Counted from the first letter of the stretch, positions 1 through 8,878 are shown. The stretch: 64,000 bases of DNA from Chloroflexota bacterium (GCA_028874075.1 JAPPLU010000090.1:39360-103359), one strand, 5' to 3'. Numbers and translations: made by a program. Notes: generated from the sequence alone by a model not told the origin.

Positions 1-959
1 AACTGGTCAATACGCAATCGGGGAAAAGTGCCCCGTATCCAGAACACCACCAGAATTACGGAATACACCTTGATCAGGAACCACACCACACTCAGCAACC
101 CGCCAAGCCAGGCTATGTCCGGCAGGGACGGCAGCCAAGCCAGGGCCGCAGTGTCAAAGGGCCACGACCACCCTCCAAGGAAGAGCAGCACTACTAGCGC
201 CGCAATTGCGAAGGTGTTGATGTATTCCGCTAGGAAGAAAACCGACCAATGGGCGCCGCTGTACTCCACAAACGGACCGCCTACCACCTCGGACTCTGCG
301 TGGTAAATGTCAAAGGGCGTGCGGCCCACCTCGGCTAGTCCGGCAATGAAAAAGACCACCATGCCCAGCGGCAGCACCGCCACGTAGGGAATCTGCTCCT
401 GGGCTGCCACGATCACCCGCAAGTCCAGGGACTTGGCAAGCATTCCTACGGCCACAACCACCATAATTACCGGAATCTCGTAACTGATTAACTGGGCAGC
501 GGAACGCAGTCCCCCTAGCACCCCATATTTGTTGGCGGAACCCCAGCCGGCAAGCACCAGGCCCAGGATACCGATTACCGCGAAGGCCGTAATATAAAAG
601 AGGCCCAGTTCCAGGTTCCGTAAAACCAGGCCTTCGGTGGCCGGAATGGTTACCCAGATCATAAAGGCGGACAGAGCAACGATTACCGGAGCAGCCCAGA
701 AAATGGCCCGCTCAGATGAACTGGGAATCACGTCTTCCTTTAGGATAAGTTTCACCGCGTCAGCCACTGGTTGCAACAGACCAAAAAGGCCCGTCCGGGT
801 GGGACCCAGCCGCAATTGCAGCCGCCCTAGCGCCTTTCGCTCGAGCCAAACCAGGGACAGCACTACAATCGACAGTCCGGTGAACATGGCCAGCAGGCCT
901 ACCACCATCCAAATGACTTCGACAAGTCCGACCGCCAGCGGGGGAACAAATGGCTGCAT
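1..959 (-). CDS. nuoH: NADH-quinone oxidoreductase subunit H (partial)
   Basis: Membrane subunit of respiratory complex I at the junction of the quinone-binding arm and the proton-pumping arm. The minus frame is open from the ATG at 957-959 to the window edge, so the last part of the protein is missing. Visible family features are an N-terminal hydrophobic helix, the cytoplasmic segment 'ERKALGRLQLRLGPTR', and near the edge 'RGTFPRLRIDQ', a conserved NuoH stretch. Its ATG overlaps the nuoD stop in a TAATG arrangement, indicating translational coupling. It is the last visible gene of the nuoABCDH operon; further nuo genes presumably continue to the left. Confidence 0.95.
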   Translation of the reverse strand, partial: MQPFVPPLAVGLVEVIWMVVGLLAMFTGLSIVVLSLVWLERKALGRLQLRLGPTRTGLFGLLQPVADAVKLILKEDVIPSSSERAIFWAAPVIVALSAFMIWVTIPATEGLVLRNLELGLFYITAFAVIGILGLVLAGWGSANKYGVLGGLRSAAQLISYEIPVIMVVVAVGMLAKSLDLRVIVAAQEQIPYVAVLPLGMVVFFIAGLAEVGRTPFDIYHAESEVVGGPFVEYSGAHWSVFFLAEYINTFAIAALVVLLFLGGWSWPFDTAALAWLPSLPDIAWLGGLLSVVWFLIKVYSVILVVFWIRGTFPRLRIDQ

Positions 960-2101
960 TACCGGTCAACCTCCCCCAGCACAATGTCCAGCGAACCCAG
1001 GATCACCACCGAATCGGCAATCCAGGAATTCGTTAACAATCGCCTGATGGCGGAAAGGTTGCAGAATGAGGGAGGCCGCACCTTCAGCCGATAGGGTCGG
1101 TCAGTGCCGTTACTGATCAGGTGGACACCAATCTCGCCTCGGGGGTTCTCCGCCCTCATGTAGACTTCACCAGCCGGTGGGCGGATCAGGCGGCGGCCAA
1201 GGGAAGATACGACCTCTCCGCCCGGCATCTGTTCCAGGGCTTGCTCGATGATCTTCAACGACTCGTACATTTCCTGGACCCGCACCCAGTGCCGGTCCCA
1301 GCAATCCCCGTCCAGACCGACGGGTATGTCGAAGTCAAACCGGTCATATATGGAATAGGGATGTGCCTTGCGCACGTCATATTCGATGCCGCAACCTCGC
1401 AGGCAGGGTCCCGTAAATCCAAAGTCTATGGCCTCTTCTGGGCCTATCGTTCCGACGTCCTTCAGCCGCGTCAGGAAAATCTCGTTAAAAGTGAGAATGC
1501 GATCGCTCTCCTCCACGTCCTCGCGAAGCGGGGGGAGCAGTTCCGCGATAAGCTGCTCGAAGTTGTCGGGCAAGTCTTCCTTGACCCCACCAATGCGAAA
1601 GTAGTTGTGCATCATACGAGCGCCGGAAACAGCTTCAAACACCGACTGAATCCGTTCCCTGCCTCGGAAAGCGAACATGGTGGGGGTCATCGCCCCAGCA
1701 TCCAGCCCGATAGTCCCCACGTATAACAGATGGCTGGCGATGCGGTTCAGTTCGCACAGAATTACCCGAACGTACTCCGCCCGCTCGGGCACCTCCAGCC
1801 CCATCAGTTTTTCCACCGCCTGACAGTACACCAGTTCATTATTGAAATTAGCCACATAATCCAGCCTGTCGAACAAGGTGATGACCTGGTGATACTGTTC
1901 ACCCTCGCACAGCTTTTCGGATCCCCGGTGCAGGTATCCGATATGGGGCTCAACGTCAACAATCTTCTCACCGTCAACCCACAGCACCATGCGGAACACC
2001 CCGTGGGTAGACGGGTGTTGCGGTCCCATGTTCAGGAGCATTTCGACCGGTTCGGCGTTTACCGGCGAGTTTGTGGCTAAATTAGTCTGGATATCTGCCA
2101 T
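959..2101 (-). CDS. nuoD: NADH-quinone oxidoreductase subunit D
   Basis: 49-kDa-type subunit of complex I, which with NuoB forms the quinone-reduction site. The 380-residue product carries the family signature 'NMGPQHPSTHGVFRM' near the N-terminus, 'PHIGYLHRGSEKL', and the C-terminal 'GSLDIVLGEVDR'. I chose the ATG at 2099-2101 (MADIQ), preceded by a GGA-containing site; an upstream in-frame TTG at 2134 would add 11 unconserved residues and begin 4 nt after the upstream gene's stop. Length is normal for a stand-alone NuoD, not a NuoCD fusion. It lies downstream of two HicB-like genes that separate it from nuoC, and its stop overlaps the nuoH start. Confidence 0.96.
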   Translation of the reverse strand: MADIQTNLATNSPVNAEPVEMLLNMGPQHPSTHGVFRMVLWVDGEKIVDVEPHIGYLHRGSEKLCEGEQYHQVITLFDRLDYVANFNNELVYCQAVEKLMGLEVPERAEYVRVILCELNRIASHLLYVGTIGLDAGAMTPTMFAFRGRERIQSVFEAVSGARMMHNYFRIGGVKEDLPDNFEQLIAELLPPLREDVEESDRILTFNEIFLTRLKDVGTIGPEEAIDFGFTGPCLRGCGIEYDVRKAHPYSIYDRFDFDIPVGLDGDCWDRHWVRVQEMYESLKIIEQALEQMPGGEVVSSLGRRLIRPPAGEVYMRAENPRGEIGVHLISNGTDRPYRLKVRPPSFCNLSAIRRLLTNSWIADSVVILGSLDIVLGEVDR

Positions 2102-2138
2102 GCTGTTCCAGTCAGTACTTTTGATGGGATGCAACAGA

Positions 2139-2408
2139 CTAAAGGAACTCGATCCTTGGCTCTTTCGGTGGGGTGACCAGGCTGCTCATCCACACTTCAT
2201 CATTATCGTAGAATCCGGCGTCGATAAGAACGTCATCTAAAATGCCCAGGGTCTCGCAATCCTCCAGATAAGCAGCAATCTCGGACCTAAGCGAACTGCG
2301 TGCCTCCGCCGCCGAATCACCAAACCCGGTAATCACTAGCTCCGGGCAATAGGCCAGGAAGTGCTGGCCCTCCTGGGACTCTTCGATCTGGTAGACGATT
2401 TTATCCAC
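2139..2408 (-). CDS. HicB-like small protein inside the nuo operon (first of two)
   Basis: An 89-residue protein with a GTG start (GTG-GAT-AAA-ATC) and a weak upstream GGGAA. The fold pattern is HicB/UPF0150-like: a short beta strand 'IVYQIEESQEG', a second strand 'FLAYCPEL', a GFGDS turn and a helix 'AAEARSSLRSEIAAYL'. HicB proteins are usually RNase-H-like antitoxins paired with a HicA toxin. No HicA-like gene is adjacent and no C-terminal DNA-binding domain is evident, so a regulatory or orphan role is more likely than a complete toxin-antitoxin system. It is co-directional with nuoC and nuoD and probably co-transcribed. It resembles the neighbour at 2445-2705 in size and pattern and may be a tandem paralogue. 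Confidence 0.75.
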   Translation of the reverse strand: MDKIVYQIEESQEGQHFLAYCPELVITGFGDSAAEARSSLRSEIAAYLEDCETLGILDDVLIDAGFYDNDEVWMSSLVTPPKEPRIEFL

Positions 2409-2444
2409 TTGTTCCCGTCAGGTAGCACCATTCCATGAGTTAGA

Positions 2445-2705
2445 TCAAGACTCTTGACTCAGCTCCAGAAACTCCAGCTGCAGCTCGGTCCCCTCTTCAA
2501 CGCCGGGAATGCCAGCAAGCGCCATAGTCTCTTCCAGAAGACTTCGGGCGTCCTGGATTTCGATCCAGTTGCGCATTACGTTTATCAACTCGTCCTGCGC
2601 CGCCTCTAACGTTTCTCCCTCAGCCGACAGACCAAGGGACTCAATAGAAGCCAAATAAACGCCATCTTCCCAGTCCACTCTCGCGGTCAAGATGGCTCTC
2701 TCCAC
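2445..2705 (-). CDS. HicB-like small protein inside the nuo operon (second of two)
   Basis: An 86-residue protein. The open frame continues upstream into nuoC, but the likely start is the GTG at 2703-2705, which sits 4 nt after the nuoC stop and has GGGAG about 10 nt upstream. The sequence begins 'VERAILTARVDWEDGVYLAS' and continues with a GETLEAAQDEL helix, the antitoxin-like arrangement seen in HicB/UPF0150 proteins. There is no catalytic toxin partner beside it. Position and spacing indicate translation coupled to nuoC. Alternative: an uncharacterised DUF of similar fold; homology is judged by pattern only. Confidence 0.72.
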   Translation of the reverse strand: MERAILTARVDWEDGVYLASIESLGLSAEGETLEAAQDELINVMRNWIEIQDARSLLEETMALAGIPGVEEGTELQLEFLELSQES

Positions 2706-2709
2706 CGCT

Positions 2710-3240
2710 CTAAAACTCCCGGTACTCGTAGAAGGGATAACTCTTTCGGCCCGGATAGCCCCCAAATCCCTCATACAATAAGAGAGGAGCCGAGTCGGGA
2801 TTGCCCACAAAAGTGACGCCAAACAGGTCCCTGGCCTCCCGCTCATACCACTCGGCGGCGGCCCAAACGTCGGAGACTGAAGGAATTTCGGGGTCTTCGT
2901 AGGGCAGGTTGGCCTTAACCACCAGGGTCTGTTCCCGTTCCAGCGAATGAAGAAAGTAGACTAACTGAAAGCTCTCCTCGTAATCCACGCAGGAAAGGCA
3001 AAGCAGCATCTTCAAATCCAGGTTAGAATCACTCTTAGCCAGCCGGCAGATATCGGCTATACCGGCAGCATCCACAGTTACCTGGGGAAGGTCGGAAAGG
3101 AGGCCCCGCTCGGGGTTGAAGTCCTTGAAAAGTTCCTCGGCCAACTCCAGGGTCTGCAGGCCCTTCTCGGTCAGCACCGAGTAGTCGGGCTGTTCCTGCT
3201 CGGCCTCGGCGTCGTGCGCGGCGTGGCGGTTAGCGGCCAC
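2710..3240 (-). CDS. nuoC: NADH-quinone oxidoreductase subunit C
   Basis: 30-kDa-type subunit of the peripheral arm of complex I. The 176-residue product has a charged N-terminal extension, then the core '[18 protein letters not shown]' and the family signature around '[14 protein letters not shown]' (residues about 130-145), ending '[13 protein letters not shown]'. The start is GTG at 3238-3240, which lies 11 nt inside the 3' end of nuoB, so the genes are translationally coupled. Two small HicB-like genes follow before nuoD, an unusual interruption of the conserved nuoC-nuoD adjacency. Confidence 0.95.
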   Translation of the reverse strand: MAANRHAAHDAEAEQEQPDYSVLTEKGLQTLELAEELFKDFNPERGLLSDLPQVTVDAAGIADICRLAKSDSNLDLKMLLCLSCVDYEESFQLVYFLHSLEREQTLVVKANLPYEDPEIPSVSDVWAAAEWYEREARDLFGVTFVGNPDSAPLLLYEGFGGYPGRKSYPFYEYREF

Positions 3241-3760
3241 TGTTCTGAGCGTCCTGCATGATTTTTTCCTGAAGCTTCAGGATTCCAAACAACAGGGCTT
3301 CCGGCCGGGGCGGGCACCCAGGCACATATACGTCCACCGGGATAATGTGGTCAACCCCCATAACCACGGAGTATGACCGGTAGTAAGGGCCGCCGTTGGT
3401 GGCGCAGCTGCCCATGGCAATTACCCACTTGGGGTCGGGCATCTGCTCGTAAAGCAGCTTGATGGGCTCGGCCATCTTCTTAACCACCGTACCGGCCACA
3501 ATCATCACGTCCGACTGCCGTGGCGACGGCCAGGTTACGACGCCGAACCGGTCGAAGTCGTGGTGCGCCATGTAGGTCGAAATCATTTCGATGGCGCAGC
3601 AGGCAAGCCCAAAGCTCAACATCCACAGGGAAGACTTGCGGGCCATCCCGAAAAGCTGTTCCTGTGTAGTAGTGATGACACCAGGCACTTTGCCGGCGGT
3701 CGCCTGGGTAAGCAGGCTGGGGGCGGGCGTGTTGCCGGGGCCCAGGATTATTTCTGCCAT
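3230..3760 (-). CDS. nuoB: NADH-quinone oxidoreductase subunit B
   Basis: Peripheral-arm subunit that binds cluster N2, the last [4Fe-4S] centre before quinone. The 176-residue sequence shows the expected ligands: tandem cysteines C54-C55 in '[10 protein letters not shown]', C119 in '[12 protein letters not shown]' and C149 in '[15 protein letters not shown]'. The ATG at 3758-3760 lies inside the end of nuoA (13-bp overlap), and the 3' end overlaps nuoC by 11 bp. All ligands are intact, so the enzyme should be functional. Confidence 0.97.
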   Translation of the reverse strand: MAEIILGPGNTPAPSLLTQATAGKVPGVITTTQEQLFGMARKSSLWMLSFGLACCAIEMISTYMAHHDFDRFGVVTWPSPRQSDVMIVAGTVVKKMAEPIKLLYEQMPDPKWVIAMGSCATNGGPYYRSYSVVMGVDHIIPVDVYVPGCPPRPEALLFGILKLQEKIMQDAQNSGR

Positions 3761-4140
3761 TCAAGGACCCCTTTTCTCCAGGCGTAGATGATGGCGAAGA
3801 ACAATACACCCAAGAACAGCACCATGGCGTAGAAGGGTATGGAGTTGCCCAGGTCCCGCTGCTCAAGGAAGACCACGGCCCACGGGAACAGGAACACCGC
3901 TTCCACGTCAAAAATCAGGAATAGGATAGCGAAGATGTAGAAACGGAGATTGATGTTGGACCAGTTGAACCGCGCCGGTTCGATACCGCATTCGTAGGTG
4001 CTCAGCTTGGTCGCAGAGGGTCGCCGCGAAGACAATATACGACTAGCAAAGAACATGCCCCCGATCGCCACGACGGCTACAATGGCGGATAAAGCCACCA
4101 TAGTCCAGTTGCTGGCATAAATGCTTGGATCGAAAGGCAC
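3748..4140 (-). CDS. nuoA: NADH-quinone oxidoreductase subunit A
   Basis: Small membrane subunit of complex I, 130 residues with three transmembrane segments. The family signature is seen in '[20 protein letters not shown]' (about residues 46-65) and '[15 protein letters not shown]' (about residues 78-92). The start is GTG at 4138-4140 with GGTAAG just upstream. It is the first gene of the nuoABCDH operon and sits about 37 nt downstream of the expected transcription start of the promoter at 4184-4212. Confidence 0.95.
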   Translation of the reverse strand: MPFDPSIYASNWTMVALSAIVAVVAIGGMFFASRILSSRRPSATKLSTYECGIEPARFNWSNINLRFYIFAILFLIFDVEAVFLFPWAVVFLEQRDLGNSIPFYAMVLFLGVLFFAIIYAWRKGVLEWQK

Positions 4141-4183
4141 TACTTACCGCCTGTAATTTACAGCCTTGCCTGAAAGCGAAAAA

Positions 4184-4212
4184 ATAATATCACCGGGTAT
4201 CTGGAGTGTCAA
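4184..4212 (-). promoter_or_regulatory. Sigma-70-type promoter of the nuo operon
   Basis: On the minus strand a perfect -35 hexamer TTGACA (4212-4207) is followed by a 17-bp spacer and TATTAT (4189-4184, 5 of 6 matches to consensus). The predicted start near 4177 leaves a leader of roughly 37 nt before the nuoA GTG. Confidence 0.85.
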
Positions 4213-4234
4213 TTTGAAGGCAGGCGTTGGGATA

Positions 4235-5383
4235 TCAGGAACTCCGCGCCCTCAACTCTGTCGAAGAAACATCGGCCCTGAACCGTTCCTCCGGTATTTC
4301 CTGAAACAGGGGCTGGAAACCCTGCGGAATGGAAACTTCATCCAGCGTGCGGAAGGTTCCGTTCACCTGCCGCCCCACCACCAGAAAACGGCATCCCCGG
4401 GCCCAAATCTCGGCCAGCGCAGTCAGCATAGCCGTCTCCGAATACCCGTAGTATTTGGGGTCAATCACCCGTATCACGGTGTCCCACCCGATTACGAACA
4501 CGCTGCCGGGGAAGACTCCCGATTTCTCCTGGAAAGTGGGTGTGCGGGTCAAAGCCACCTTTCCCTCGCCCTTCAGCCCATCTAGCCGCCGCATTATTTC
4601 CAACTCCTCCAAGGGCGGCTTGTCCACATTCAGCACCGCAAGCTCGAACACCGCGTCCAGTCCCGTAATATCCTTGCCAACCTCCGCCATCTGCCGGTGC
4701 CCCTTGTGCAGCGGATTAAAGGACCCGGGCAGAATCACCATGGGCTCGGGCGATTCACCCTCCCAGGACGAAATATCCCCCGATTCGCTGACCATCACCA
4801 GTTCTACTTCGCCGGAAAGCAATCTGTAGAGAGGACTCTCGTGCTGGACCGAATCTATTATCGGATTCTCCATCTCGGTAAAGCCGATGTCTAAGTCTGC
4901 TTCCACCCCGAAGGCCTGGGCCATGGCCTGGATCAGCAGGCGGCTCACTACTTCCTCCTCACCGATGCGGTCACGCTTGCCCTTGTCCAGTTTCAAATTG
5001 TACGAAGTCACTCCTGTCTCGTCCCAGGTGGCGATGCACGCCCGGTGGTCTCCCCGTTTGGTATAGTCGGTAGCTATGGTAGCGGTGCAAGCCACTCCCA
5101 CTACGGGGGAATCGTCTTCCAGCAGTTTCAAGCCCCGGCGGTAGCAGGCCCTTGCCATATCCTTGGCGTTCTGCGGTGAAACATACTGCGACGGTTCTTC
5201 TCCCACCAGGTCAATCATGGACAGTCGGCCATAGGGGACAAGGGTCTCCAGCAAAGTTCTGGACGCCCCGGAAACTCCCAGCAACCAGGACATGGCGCCG
5301 CTGCCGGCTCCAGCTACCGCCAGCACCGACTTGTGAGGTGTACCGTGCAACTTGACTATGATTTCCTGAATTTCCCGGTCCAT
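4235..5383 (-). CDS. CinA-like / nucleotidylyltransferase fusion protein
   Basis: A 382-residue two-domain protein. Residues about 1-180 resemble the C-terminal CinA (competence/damage-inducible, nicotinamide-nucleotide amidase-like) domain, with 'AVAGAGSGAMSWLLGVSGAS' near the N-terminus. Residues about 215-380 form a cytidylyltransferase/NMN-adenylyltransferase-like domain with 'LPGSFNPLHKGHRQM' (HxGH) and a C-terminal 'VSSTELR' (ISSTxxR motif). NAD salvage or another nucleotidyl transfer is a reasonable guess, but the substrate is unknown. The ATG at 5381-5383 follows the upstream stop as TGAAATG and has AAGGGG 6 nt upstream, so it is preferred to the GTG at 5401. It is coupled to the flavin reductase-like gene. 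Confidence 0.8.
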   Translation of the reverse strand: MDREIQEIIVKLHGTPHKSVLAVAGAGSGAMSWLLGVSGASRTLLETLVPYGRLSMIDLVGEEPSQYVSPQNAKDMARACYRRGLKLLEDDSPVVGVACTATIATDYTKRGDHRACIATWDETGVTSYNLKLDKGKRDRIGEEEVVSRLLIQAMAQAFGVEADLDIGFTEMENPIIDSVQHESPLYRLLSGEVELVMVSESGDISSWEGESPEPMVILPGSFNPLHKGHRQMAEVGKDITGLDAVFELAVLNVDKPPLEELEIMRRLDGLKGEGKVALTRTPTFQEKSGVFPGSVFVIGWDTVIRVIDPKYYGYSETAMLTALAEIWARGCRFLVVGRQVNGTFRTLDEVSIPQGFQPLFQEIPEERFRADVSSTELRARSS

Positions 5384-5384
5384 T

Positions 5385-6038
5385 TCAGTCCCCTTGCGCA
5401 CCTGATCGGGCAGCTGGCGGCGCCCATGCCGTGTAGTCTATGTCGGACATCCGGCGGCGAGAAATTTCAATCTCGCCGCCGATTTTCTCGTTCCAGGCTT
5501 CGTTCCATTCCTTGGGAATCAGGTTCCGAGCCTCTCGCCACGTCACCGGCGCAACGTCGGAATTTGCAGACCCGGCCACCACCTCGGCCAGGAAACACGT
5601 CATATCCCCGCCGTCCATGGCATTGATCACCCTGCATTCCAGATATCCCATACACCCGGCGAGGATGGGGACGCCGGTTTCGCCAGGGGAGTACTCCACT
5701 CCATCCAGCTTCTCGTGGTTAATACCCGACACCAGCCCGAAGTCCCTGATAAAGTGGAGCTGATCCAGGCTTAGAAAGTTAAGGCCGAAGGCTCGGCTCA
5801 CGCGGATCAGTTGATGAGTGTAGTTACCCTTGTATATCTGCACCAGTACACGGGGCCGGTCCGGGACGATGGATGCAGCGGTTATTGCGACCGCTATTTG
5901 GGCGTTGGCTTTGCCATGAAAACTGGTGGTTACTGCCGCCAGTGGCGACCAAAGCCGGCCCATAATTGGAGCTATGTCCTGATATTCCATCCTCACCAAC
6001 GGCACATACATTTTCAGGTTCTTGGCGAAGTTTATCAC
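5385..6038 (-). CDS. Flavin reductase-like FMN-binding protein
   Basis: A 217-residue protein of the flavin reductase-like family (split-barrel flavoproteins that bind FMN or reduce it with NAD(P)H). Support is the segment 'WSPLAAVTTSFHGKANAQIA' followed by 'VAITAASIVPDRPRVLVQIY' and 'NYTHQLIRVSRAFGLNFLS', the usual order of the flavin-binding core. The start is uncertain: GTG at 6036-6038, ATG at 6009-6011 and ATG at 5988-5990 are all possible, and none has a strong ribosome binding site. Its TGA abuts the ATG of the CinA-like gene, so the two probably form an operon. The partner oxygenase, if any, is not in the window. Confidence 0.75.
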   Translation of the reverse strand: MINFAKNLKMYVPLVRMEYQDIAPIMGRLWSPLAAVTTSFHGKANAQIAVAITAASIVPDRPRVLVQIYKGNYTHQLIRVSRAFGLNFLSLDQLHFIRDFGLVSGINHEKLDGVEYSPGETGVPILAGCMGYLECRVINAMDGGDMTCFLAEVVAGSANSDVAPVTWREARNLIPKEWNEAWNEKIGGEIEISRRRMSDIDYTAWAPPAARSGAQGD

Positions 6039-6206
6039 CCGCCCTGAATACTTGTCTAAAGGTGCTAATCCGGGGTGGTCCCTCTATCGCCAGCACCGTC
6101 GCCAACAGATTGGTAGGGGCAGCCCAGGTGGCTGCCCCGATTTCCAAACCGTATCCCATCAATACCCGGCCATATTTTCGTGGGCGAGACCAACACTTGT
6201 CCGTAC

Positions 6207-7262
6207 CTACCAGTCGGGCATGATGTCGTCGCCGCCGTTCTTGGTCAGCCGCCGTTGTTCGGACCCGTCGGCGTTCATCACCAGGATGTCCGCCGAGCCG
6301 TAGAGGTGGGTGACGAAGGCCAGTTGCTTCCCGTTGGGCGACCATACCGGCGAAACATCCTCCGCCTTGTTGCTTGTCAGTCGCTTTTGTTCGGCGCCGT
6401 CCGCCTGCATAGTGTAGATTTCCGCGTTCCCGTCTCTGGTCGAAACGAAGGCCAGGCCCTTGCTGTTTGGATGCCATGCGGGTGAGTGATCGTCGAACCC
6501 CCCGTGGGTAAGGCGTGTCTCATCCAGACCTTCTTCCCATGAACCGCCCTTCATCGGCTGGCCCATGAAGATGACCTGCGAATCATCCTGGAGGCGCACA
6601 AAGGCGATGTACTTCCCGTCGGGCGACCATACCGGCTGGGTGTCGTTTTTGTCGGTCAACCTGAGCAGGTTCACGCCCGTTGGATTTCGCAGCCACAGCC
6701 CCTGCTCCTCATCAGGTTCCAAGTTGTAGAAAACCAGCCACTCCCCGTCCGGCGACCAGTCTCCCAACTCCTCCACGGGCCCATCGAAGGTTACCTGGTC
6801 TACTTCCCGGCTCTCCAGAGAGATTGAATAGATTTCGGACCCCGCTCTGCCCTCTTCGTCTGCCTCGGAGACGTAGGCCAGCACTGGCTGTTTGGGGTGC
6901 CAGCGTGGAGAGGCATCCAGCCCCTGGCTATTGGTCAGGCGTTTAACGTCCTGACCTTCCCGGCTGATCACGTTAATTTCCTTGTCACCCGACTCCCGCG
7001 ACACATAGGCAATTTGTTTACTGTCCGGCGACCAGCGGGGCTCTTCGTCGGGACCGCCATTATTGGTAAGGCGGGAGGTCTCACCAGTCTTCGCGTCCAC
7101 CACATAAAGGTCCCGGTCACCGTCCGTATCCGAAACATATACGATGCCACTGTCTCCGGAGGGAATGAACGAACACCCCATCGCCACAACCAGTGCAATC
7201 GAGGCCACCGAGATCACTCTCGGCAAGGGAAAAAGGACTTTGATACCCCGCGGCTTCTTCAT
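6207..7262 (-). CDS. TolB-like beta-propeller lipoprotein
   Basis: A 351-residue secreted lipoprotein. The N-terminus has a basic start (MKKPRGIK), a hydrophobic stretch and a lipobox 'VAMGC', so the mature protein should be acylated at that cysteine. The rest is made of repeats of the WD40-like/TolB type: 'PRWSPDSKQIAYVS', 'PVWSPDGKYIAFVR', 'PAWHPNSKGLAFVS', 'PVWSPNGKQLAFVT', each about 40-45 residues apart and ending with a RLT element, giving about six or seven blades. The ATG at 7260-7262 has GGGAGGTGG upstream. A role in protein binding at the cell surface is likely; no pal or tol genes are adjacent. Confidence 0.85.
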   Translation of the reverse strand: MKKPRGIKVLFPLPRVISVASIALVVAMGCSFIPSGDSGIVYVSDTDGDRDLYVVDAKTGETSRLTNNGGPDEEPRWSPDSKQIAYVSRESGDKEINVISREGQDVKRLTNSQGLDASPRWHPKQPVLAYVSEADEEGRAGSEIYSISLESREVDQVTFDGPVEELGDWSPDGEWLVFYNLEPDEEQGLWLRNPTGVNLLRLTDKNDTQPVWSPDGKYIAFVRLQDDSQVIFMGQPMKGGSWEEGLDETRLTHGGFDDHSPAWHPNSKGLAFVSTRDGNAEIYTMQADGAEQKRLTSNKAEDVSPVWSPNGKQLAFVTHLYGSADILVMNADGSEQRRLTKNGGDDIMPDW

Positions 7263-7480
7263 CCAGCACCACCTCCCGTTGGGCCCAAACCAAGACAACA
7301 GTCCCATTAACGAAATTGCACCAAGATGTTACGACATTCCGGCCGGAGAAACGTATTAAGATTATGTACAGTTTCCGGCAAATTTTGCTCTCCATCATTG
7401 ATTTGGTCATAGGCATCAAGAAAGAAAGACCCTCGAGCATTTCTGTCGTTTCGTAGAAAGCTCCTTTTTCTGACACTGCC

Positions 7481-7509
7481 TTGACAAGCCTGGAATGCGT
7501 CATTAACTT
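7481..7509 (+). promoter_or_regulatory. Candidate promoter of the amidohydrolase gene
   Basis: A perfect -35 TTGACA (7481-7486) is followed after 17 bp by TAACTT (7504-7509), a weak -10. It lies in the 296-bp divergent gap between the lipoprotein and the amidohydrolase, giving a leader of about 43 nt. Confidence 0.5.
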
Positions 7510-7558
7510 AACTGCAACCTACGGGGCCGCCGCCCCGAACCGCTGTGGAGGTAAGCTT

Positions 7559-8809
7559 ATGAAAGCCCTCGTGGGAGCCAACCTGATCGACGGCACCGGC
7601 GGGTCGGTGGTCAATGACGCAACAGTCCTCATAGACGGCGAACGCATTGTCCAGACAGGGCCCCGGCTGGCGGTGGACCTTCCCCAGCACACAGAAGTCA
7701 TCGACGTCAGTGGCATGACCCTAATGCCCGGCATGATCGATTGTCATGACCACCTGGCCTCCAAGGACTACGGTCTGCCCAGCCGCATGGGCTATGATGC
7801 CCCCTTGTCGCTCCAGCACCTGCGCACCGCCAAGGTACTGGAACAGACCCTGGAAGCCGGCTACACTTGTGTACGGGACGGCGGTGGATTGGATGCCGGG
7901 TTCAAGCAGGCCGTGGAAATGGGCCTCTTCCCGGGGCCTCGCCTTGTTCTTTCGGTGGCGATCATTTCCCCGACCGGCGGCCTCGCCGACAAAGTAACCC
8001 CCTCCGGACAGTGCTTTCCTCATGACGATCCCATGATCCCATCTGGCATCGCCGACGGAGACGACCCGGTGCGCGCCAAGGTACGTGAGATGTGCCGAGT
8101 CGGGGCCGACGTTATCAAGTTCGCCACCACCGGCGGCGCCAGTTCTCGCCCCGGCCACGGCCCCTTGGATATCGCCTTTGGCCCCTCCGAGGTAAGGGCC
8201 CTCATTGATGAATCAAAGGCCCTGGGTCGCAGGACCATGTGCCACGCCGTAGGCGGGCCCGGCCTGAGAATGTGTGTCGAGGCGGGCGCCCACTCGGTAG
8301 AGCACGGCTGCTATCTGGCCGAAGACCCAGACCTGCTTAAGATGATGGCCGATAAGGGTATCTTCCTGGTACCCACATTCGAGATTTACGAATTCCACGC
8401 CACCCTTAGCGCGCCCCACATGCAGACCCGCTCCCGAGCCCTCATGGACATCCACAGGGAGACCATGCACCAGGCACTGGCTGCAGGCGTCAAGGTGGTA
8501 GCAGGCACCGATGCTGGCGGCTACGTCCACGGCGACAACGCCCGGGAAGTCCAGATAATGGTAGAAAAGGGAATGTCCAACATGCAGGCCATTCAGGCCT
8601 GCACCGGCTGGGCTGCCGAATGCGTGGACATGGCCAATGATATTGGCACGGTTACCAAGGGCAGGTACGCCGACTTGCTGGTGCTGGACGGAGACCCATT
8701 GAAGGACATTGAGGTTATCCGGCGCCCGGAAAGCATCAAGATGGTAATGAGGGGAGGCCAAACGGCGGTAGACCGGCTTCCTGTCCGCGATCCCCAGCCC
8801 GTTGGCTAG
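7559..8809 (+). CDS. Amidohydrolase (imidazolonepropionase/prolidase-like)
   Basis: A 416-residue metal-dependent hydrolase of the amidohydrolase superfamily. Metal-site motifs are 'MIDCHDHL' (HxH, about residue 63), 'CHAVGGPG' (strand-5 type His), 'SVEHGCYL' (His) and 'VVAGTDAGG' (Asp) in the expected order, with the C-terminal 'GRYADLLVLDGDPLKDI' typical of the family. Substrate cannot be deduced; members hydrolyse dipeptides, imidazolones or xenobiotics. The ATG at 7559 has GGAGG 8 nt upstream; the frame opens further upstream but without conserved sequence. A strong hairpin follows the stop. Confidence 0.87.
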   Translation: MKALVGANLIDGTGGSVVNDATVLIDGERIVQTGPRLAVDLPQHTEVIDVSGMTLMPGMIDCHDHLASKDYGLPSRMGYDAPLSLQHLRTAKVLEQTLEAGYTCVRDGGGLDAGFKQAVEMGLFPGPRLVLSVAIISPTGGLADKVTPSGQCFPHDDPMIPSGIADGDDPVRAKVREMCRVGADVIKFATTGGASSRPGHGPLDIAFGPSEVRALIDESKALGRRTMCHAVGGPGLRMCVEAGAHSVEHGCYLAEDPDLLKMMADKGIFLVPTFEIYEFHATLSAPHMQTRSRALMDIHRETMHQALAAGVKVVAGTDAGGYVHGDNAREVQIMVEKGMSNMQAIQACTGWAAECVDMANDIGTVTKGRYADLLVLDGDPLKDIEVIRRPESIKMVMRGGQTAVDRLPVRDPQPVG

Positions 8810-8832
8810 ACCATCCAAGTGAAGCTGCCAAC

Positions 8833-8870
8833 AGCGGGTCGGCCGCTATGTCAGCCGACCCGCTCATTTT
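8833..8870 (+). terminator. Hairpin terminator after the amidohydrolase
   Basis: A perfect 11-bp inverted repeat, AGCGGGTCGGC (8833-8843) with GCCGACCCGCT (8854-8864), encloses a 10-nt loop and is followed by CATTTT. It lies 24 nt after the amidohydrolase stop and 14 nt before the trmD start, so it may also act as an attenuator-like structure for trmD. Confidence 0.65.
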
Positions 8871-8878
8871 GGTAAGTA

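Noticed and set aside
2139..2705. A complete HicAB toxin-antitoxin system
   Set aside because: Both genes are HicB-like and no HicA-like toxin is adjacent.
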